DNA of 64,000 nt from Janibacter alkaliphilus (lineage in GTDB: Bacteria; Actinomycetota; Actinomycetes; Actinomycetales; Dermatophilaceae), in assembly GCF_013408565.1 (NCBI RefSeq), contig NZ_JACBZX010000001.1:1798001-1862000 (forward strand). The letters are read 5' to 3'. Positions within the stretch are counted from its first letter, which is position 1. Each line of letters starts with the position of its first letter. The notes beneath the pieces are model-generated. The model worked only from the letters and a program-made list of their open reading frames with translations, did no database searches and was not told the origin of the DNA. Shown here in pieces: positions 59,815 through 64,000 of this stretch. The position numbers were made by a program, and so were the translations under genes.

Positions 59815-61233
59815 TCAGCCGACGGCCGAGCTCCCGCTGCGCGGTGCCTCGTCGTCCCCGTCGTCGAGGTCACCCGAGGCGTCGTCGTCCGCGACACCAT
59901 CGTCGAGGTCGCGGTCCCCGGGAGCGGCCCGCACGCCGGTGTCGTCGTCGACGGGCCCGAGCACGAGCGGCTCGGTGATCTTCGTCGACCGGGTGCCGTC
60001 GCGGTCCGGCGCATCCTCGGCGGGCGCGACGTCAGCCGAGGCCTCCGGGACCACCGCGTCGTCAGAGGCGGGCGCGCGACCGTCCTCGCCCGGGTCGTCG
60101 TCACGCACCTCGTCGTCGCCGACGAGGTGCTCGTCCCCCAGCGGGCGCTCGTCATCCACCGGCTGGTCGTCGACCTCCGGGTCCTCGCCGGCGCTGTGCT
60201 CGTCACCGCCCGGCTCGTCACCGCCCGGATCGTCACCGTCCGGCTCATCCGCGGGGACCGTGCGGTCCTGCGGGTCGAGGCTGGCGGGCACGACACCGGG
60301 ACCCGCGGACGAGTCGTCCTCGGCCGCCAGCTCGTCGTCCAGGCGACGCAGCCGCGCGGCGTACCGCTCGGCGGTCACGTCGTCGTCGGCGGCCACCGCG
60401 GCCGTCATCGCGTGCACCAGGCGCATCTCGTCGACCAGGCGGGCCCGCTCGATCAGGTGCGCGTCGGGGCGCTGCACCCGGGTGTGCGCGTACGCCTCCA
60501 TCACGGTGTCCAGGGTGGCCTCGTCGACGACCGAGACGACCGCCGCCAGGTCGTCGGCGGGGTCGGCGACCTGCGCCGACTCCCACCCGAGGAAGGCCTT
60601 GAGCTCGGCGTCGTCGTCCCCCGGCACGGCCAGCACGCTGCCCTCGCCGATCGCGCCGTGGGTCGGCACCGGCTGGAAGCGCCACCGGCTGACGTCCTCG
60701 AGCACGCTCTCCCAGCGGCCGAGCAGACCGGTCGGCACCCGCCCCGTCGCCGCGGCACGGTCGAGATCGGCCAGGCGCCGCACCCGGTAGGCCTCCGCGT
60801 CGTAGACCGGCACCCCGGCCTCCTCGTAGACCCCGGCGTCGAGGTTGTGCAGCTGCGCCAGCGCACGGCCCAGCCCTGCGGCCAGCCGCGACCCGGCGGT
60901 CAGACCGGCCAGGTCGACGAGCTGCCCGGTGAGGTAGGCGTGCACGGCGGCGCGGCCGCCCTCGGGCAGCGCCGTCCACCCCTTCACCGTCGGGACCGGG
61001 GTGGTCAGCCGGCGGGCCAGCAGCCCCAGCAGCGCCGCGGACTGCTCCAGCTGGGCCGAGGCCGCCGGGGTGCGGGGGCAGCGGATCACCCACCGCCGGT
61101 GCTCGGAGTCCTGGACGAAGGCGACGTCGAAGGGGTGCGCCGGATCGGTGACGACACCCTCGACCGAGGCAGGGTCGAGGTCCGGCACCGCGGCGCTGGC
61201 GAGAGCGGCGAGTTCGAGCGGTCCACGGGTCAC
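59815..61233 (-). CDS. aminoglycoside/macrolide phosphotransferase-like pseudokinase with acidic tail
   Basis: 472-residue protein. Residues 1-300 follow the APH/Mph kinase fold (WVIRCPRTPAASAQLEQSAALLGLL, GRALAQLHNLD, PTHGAIGEGSVLAVPG, FLGWESAQVADPADDLA). The catalytic loop normally reads H-G-D-x-x-x-x-N/H; here it is HGAIGEGS, so Asp is Ala and the second ligand is Ser. The DFG-like Asp (I/L-D-W) is Gly. Phosphotransfer is therefore unlikely. Residues 325-460 are Asp/Glu/Gly-rich, disordered. It lies in the adnB-nudC-uvrD2 locus where mycobacteria have Rv3200c. GTG 61233 is 6 nt after TACGGT (leaderless). It should not be called an antibiotic-resistance gene. Confidence 0.75.
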   Translation of the reverse strand: MTRGPLELAALASAAVPDLDPASVEGVVTDPAHPFDVAFVQDSEHRRWVIRCPRTPAASAQLEQSAALLGLLARRLTTPVPTVKGWTALPEGGRAAVHAYLTGQLVDLAGLTAGSRLAAGLGRALAQLHNLDAGVYEEAGVPVYDAEAYRVRRLADLDRAAATGRVPTGLLGRWESVLEDVSRWRFQPVPTHGAIGEGSVLAVPGDDDAELKAFLGWESAQVADPADDLAAVVSVVDEATLDTVMEAYAHTRVQRPDAHLIERARLVDEMRLVHAMTAAVAADDDVTAERYAARLRRLDDELAAEDDSSAGPGVVPASLDPQDRTVPADEPDGDDPGGDEPGGDEHSAGEDPEVDDQPVDDERPLGDEHLVGDDEVRDDDPGEDGRAPASDDAVVPEASADVAPAEDAPDRDGTRSTKITEPLVLGPVDDDTGVRAAPGDRDLDDGVADDDASGDLDDGDDEAPRSGSSAVG

Positions 61234-61306
61234 CCGCCCACCGTACGGCCCGCCACCACCGGAACGCGGGAGCGGCGAGGGGCGAGTCACCACCTACGCT
61301 GGGTGG

Positions 61307-62239
61307 GTGCCCCTGGACCCCTTCGCCGACCTGCCGCTGACCCTCCCCGGAGCCGACCGCGAGGGGCACCGACGCACCGACCCGGGGCGCCTCGACGAGG
61401 CGCTGACCGACCTCGCCACCCGCGTCCTCGACGTCACCGCCGGACGGGTGCAGACACGCGACGGCGAGCTCCGGCTGCGCCCGGCGACCGCGAGCGACGC
61501 CGACCGGCTGGTGCTCCACCTGGGCCGTCTCGACGGCGGCGCGGTGCTGGCCGTGGTGCACGACCCCCCGTCGCCCGAGCAGGCCACCGGCGACGAGGAC
61601 GACCTCGACGCCGCAGCCTGGACCGACCTGCGCGGGGCCGCCGACGGGCTGCCCGCGGCGCAGGCGTCGCTGGCGGCGACCGCGGTCGCCCTCGCCAACT
61701 GGCACGCCGCGCACCCGCGGTGCCCGCGCTGCGGCGAGCCAGCCGAGCCCGCGGCCGCCGGCTGGGTGCGCCGCTGCCCGGCCGACGGCTCCGAGCATCA
61801 CCCGCGCACCGACCCGGCGGTCATCGTCGCGGTCACCGACCCGGACGACCGGCTGCTGCTGGCCCGCAACCAGGGCTGGCCCGAGGGCCGGTTCGCGATC
61901 ATCGCCGGCTTCGTCGAGCCCGGCGAGACCCTGGCCGCCGCGGTCGCCCGCGAGGTGGGCGAGGAGGTCGGCCTGCAGGTGGAGGACGTGCGCTACGCCG
62001 CCGACCAGCCGTGGCCCTTCCCGGCGTCGCTGATGATCGGCTTCTCCGCGCGGGCCACCGGCACCGAGATCACCCTGCTCGACGGCGAGATCGCCGAGGC
62101 CGGCTGGTACACCCGGCAGGAGTACCTGGAGGCGGTGCGCTCGGGGCGGGTGCGCCGGGCTGGCCGGCTCTCGATCAGCGCCCGGCTCGTCGAGCAGTGG
62201 CTCGGTCGCCGCCTCGACGACCTCGACGACCGCGGCTGA
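61307..62239 (+). CDS. nudC: NAD(+) diphosphatase / NADH pyrophosphatase NudC
   Basis: 310-residue Nudix hydrolase that cleaves NADH and can remove NAD caps from RNA in other bacteria. The order is: N-terminal domain, zinc ribbon (CPRCGEPAEPAAAGWVRRC, three cysteines as in many actinobacteria), then HHPRTDPAVIV and the Nudix box GFVEPGETLAAAVAREVGEEVG with all catalytic Glu residues, followed by the NudC marker PWPFPASLMIGF. GTG 61307 lies 6 nt after TACGCT (leaderless). It is divergent from the pseudokinase gene and 35 bp before uvrD2, as in mycobacteria (Rv3199c-Rv3198c). Confidence 0.93.
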   Translation: MPLDPFADLPLTLPGADREGHRRTDPGRLDEALTDLATRVLDVTAGRVQTRDGELRLRPATASDADRLVLHLGRLDGGAVLAVVHDPPSPEQATGDEDDLDAAAWTDLRGAADGLPAAQASLAATAVALANWHAAHPRCPRCGEPAEPAAAGWVRRCPADGSEHHPRTDPAVIVAVTDPDDRLLLARNQGWPEGRFAIIAGFVEPGETLAAAVAREVGEEVGLQVEDVRYAADQPWPFPASLMIGFSARATGTEITLLDGEIAEAGWYTRQEYLEAVRSGRVRRAGRLSISARLVEQWLGRRLDDLDDRG

Positions 62240-62274
62240 GCCGGTCGTCGGTGTCGTCTGAGAGAGTGCCGAGC

Positions 62275-64000
62275 ATGACCCAGCCCCCGCCGGTGGCCCC
62301 CTCGGCCGACGACATCCTGGAGGCGCTGGACCCGGAGCAGCGGCAGGTCGCCGCCGAGCCGAGCGGACCGATGGCGGTGCTCGCCGGCGCCGGCACCGGC
62401 AAGACCCGGGCGATCACCCACCGGATCGCCTACGGGGTGCACGCCGGTGCCTACCAGCCCACCCGGGTGCTCGCGGTGACCTTCACCGCGCGGGCCGCGG
62501 GAGAGATGCGCACCCGGCTGCGGGACCTGTCGGTGGCCGGGGTGCAGGCGCGCACCTTCCACGCCGCCGCGCTGCGTCAGCTGCACTACTTCTGGCCCCA
62601 GGCCATCGGCGGCGCCGCGCCGGAGCTGATGCCGCAGAAGTTCTCCGCCGTCGGCGAGGCCGCCGGCCGGCTGGGGCTGCGTCTGGACCGGACCGAGCTG
62701 CGCGACGTCGCCTCCGAGGTGGAGTGGGCGAAGGTCTCGCTGCTCACCCCGGAGAGCTACGCCGACGCCGCCCGCCGAGCCCGTCGCGAGCCGCCCGGGA
62801 TGGACCTCACCGCGATGGCCCGGCTGCTGGAGGCCTACGAGGAGGTGAAGTCCGCCCGAGGGGTCATCGACTTCGAGGACGTGCTGCTGCTGACCGTGGG
62901 CATCCTCCAGGAGCGCGAGGACGTCGCCGCGACCATCCGTGATCAGTACCGCCACTTCGTCGTCGACGAGTACCAGGACGTCAACGCCCTGCAGCAGCGG
63001 TTGCTCGAGCTCTGGCTCGGCGGACGCTCGGACATCTGCGTCGTCGGCGACCCGGCCCAGACGATCTACAGCTTCACCGGCGCCACCCCCGAGCACCTGC
63101 TGCGCTTCACCGCGCGGCACCGCGGCGCCGGGACGGTGCGGCTGGTGCGCAGCTACCGCTCCACGCCGCAGGTCGTCGAGCTGGCGAACCGGATGCTCAC
63201 CGACCCCTCCGGCGGTCGGCGGCACGGCTCGGTGCAGCTCGTGGCCCAGCGCGAGGCCGGTCCGGCGCCGCGGCTGACCGTGCTCGACGACGACCCGACC
63301 GAGGCCGCGTGGGTGGCCGCCGAGGTGGGCCGCCTCGTCGCCGCCGGACGGCCGCTGTCGCAGATCGCCGTGCTCTTCCGCACCAACGGGCAGTCCGAGG
63401 CCTTCGAGTCCGCGCTGGCCGACGCCGGGATCCCCTACCTGGTGCGCGGCGGCGAGCGCTTCTTCTCCCGCGCCGAGGTCCGCGACGCGATCGTGCTGCT
63501 GCGCGGCGCCGCCCGCACCGACGACGGCAGCAAGCCGCTGCCCGACCTCGTCGAGGACGTGCTCGGCGGGCTGGGCTGGAGCCGCCAGCAGCCGGGCACC
63601 GCCGGCGCGGTCCGCCAGCGGTGGGAGTCGCTCAAGGCGCTGGTCGACCTCTCCGCCCGGGTCGCCGCCCGCGGCGAGGAGGTCCGGCTGCCGGACCTGG
63701 TGCGTGAGCTCGACGAGCGCATCGCCGCCCAGCACGCGCCCGACGTCGAAGGGGTGACTCTGGCGTCGCTGCACGCGGCGAAGGGGTTGGAGTGGGACGT
63801 CGTCGTCCTCGCCGGGTGCAGCGAGGGGCTGCTGCCGATCGCCATGGCCGACGGGGCCGAGGAGGTCGAGGAGGAGCGCCGGCTGATGTACGTCGGGGTG
63901 ACCCGGGCCCGGGAGGTGCTGCACCTGACCTGGGCGCGCTCCCGGGCCCCCGGCGGTCGGGCCTCGCGCCGGCCGAGCCGCTTCCTCGAGCCGGCCGCGG
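62275..64000 (+). CDS. uvrD2: UvrD2 DNA helicase, N-terminal 575 codons (cut by window end)
   Basis: Superfamily I 3'-5' helicase of the UvrD2 type. Visible motifs: Q motif LDPEQRQVAA, Walker A AGAGTGKTRAI, Ia VTFTARAAGEM, Walker B FVVDEYQDVN, III VGDPAQTIYSFTGA, IV VRSYRSTPQVVELAN, V VTLASLHAAKGLEWDVV and VI MYVGVTRAREVLHL. The order after nudC matches mycobacterial uvrD2 (Rv3198c). The C-terminal zinc (four-cysteine) segment and HRDC domain that define UvrD2 lie beyond the window. ATG 62275; no Shine-Dalgarno, only a GAGAGT 7 nt upstream. Confidence 0.9.
   Translation, partial: MTQPPPVAPSADDILEALDPEQRQVAAEPSGPMAVLAGAGTGKTRAITHRIAYGVHAGAYQPTRVLAVTFTARAAGEMRTRLRDLSVAGVQARTFHAAALRQLHYFWPQAIGGAAPELMPQKFSAVGEAAGRLGLRLDRTELRDVASEVEWAKVSLLTPESYADAARRARREPPGMDLTAMARLLEAYEEVKSARGVIDFEDVLLLTVGILQEREDVAATIRDQYRHFVVDEYQDVNALQQRLLELWLGGRSDICVVGDPAQTIYSFTGATPEHLLRFTARHRGAGTVRLVRSYRSTPQVVELANRMLTDPSGGRRHGSVQLVAQREAGPAPRLTVLDDDPTEAAWVAAEVGRLVAAGRPLSQIAVLFRTNGQSEAFESALADAGIPYLVRGGERFFSRAEVRDAIVLLRGAARTDDGSKPLPDLVEDVLGGLGWSRQQPGTAGAVRQRWESLKALVDLSARVAARGEEVRLPDLVRELDERIAAQHAPDVEGVTLASLHAAKGLEWDVVVLAGCSEGLLPIAMADGAEEVEEERRLMYVGVTRAREVLHLTWARSRAPGGRASRRPSRFLEPAA

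Noticed and set aside
59815..61233. Aminoglycoside or macrolide resistance kinase
   Set aside because: The catalytic Asp and metal ligands are replaced, and the gene sits in a conserved repair locus rather than a resistance context.

Overview
The window is about 72% G+C, uses many GTG starts, packs genes with ATGA/GTGA overlaps, and encodes markers confined to or typical of actinobacteria (mycothiol deacetylase, AdnAB, DUF3117, DUF3107, SigE-HtrA-TatB). Two blocks keep the gene order I know from mycobacteria: typA to the MgtE-N/CBS protein (compare Rv1165-Rv1232c) and ParA to uvrD2 (compare Rv3213c-Rv3198c). There are no mycolic-acid or arabinogalactan genes. Overall the content fits a Micrococcales member, perhaps Intrasporangiaceae or a relative; the genus cannot be settled from this sequence. 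No tRNA, rRNA, CRISPR array, insertion sequence or prophage was recognised.

Layout. 1-5415: 3' end of typA, an LpqW-like lipoprotein, mshB, a flavin reductase and a VanW-type wall protein in one overlapping operon. 5513-13315: GNAT protein and fdxA from a shared divergent promoter, then lysine/meso-DAP genes (dapC, dapD, dapE) with citrate synthase and a lysozyme-like protein. 13325-18500: LOG-family hydrolase, DivIVA-domain protein, START-like protein, PIG-V mannosyltransferase, DUF3117, leucyl aminopeptidase. 18513-25316: O-methyltransferase, sigE, htrA, tatB, mrp, DUF1003, MgtE-N/CBS protein. 25434-32032: two CitE-type lyases, two L,D-transpeptidases, an acyl-CoA dehydrogenase, a stress protein and a LmbE-type deacetylase. 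32138-35277: pdxT-pdxS facing a MocR-type PdxR. 35284-37970: a decayed locus (broken MFS transporter, BKACE enzyme and AraC regulator) beside an intact RBBP9-type hydrolase. 38362-41768: LysR regulator, TDT transporter, mesaconyl-CoA hydratase-like protein. 41931-47042: aminopeptidase P, PHP phosphoesterase, ParA ATPase, two-domain glycosyltransferase. 47246-48829: ClgR/PopR-like regulator facing a two-gene clpP operon. 49198-64000: DEAD helicase, ferritin-like protein, GlsB, DUF3107, TetR, AdnA, AdnB, a degenerate phosphotransferase, NudC and UvrD2 (cut by the window end).

How genes work together. dapC/dapD/dapE are three steps of the succinylase route to meso-diaminopimelate for peptidoglycan and lysine; the VanW protein, two L,D-transpeptidases and the lysozyme-like protein also act on the wall. 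The two CitE lyases, acyl-CoA dehydrogenase and hydratase are the kind of enzymes found in the ethylmalonyl-CoA pathway, although ccr and meaA are not here. AdnAB and UvrD2 are DNA-repair motors.

Most notable: (i) a composite palindromic repeat (19-bp TTATCGGGT-N-ACCCGATAA plus satellite hairpins) at five gene 3' ends; (ii) a clpP pair in which one subunit has lost the catalytic His and Ser; (iii) seven and a half 31-bp tandem units between the DEAD helicase and that clpP operon; (iv) PdxR without its PLP lysine; (v) a pseudokinase with an acidic tail; (vi) a head-to-head deletion scar in the decayed locus; (vii) at least sixteen genes whose start codon lies 6-7 nt after a TANNNT box, the signature of leaderless mRNAs.
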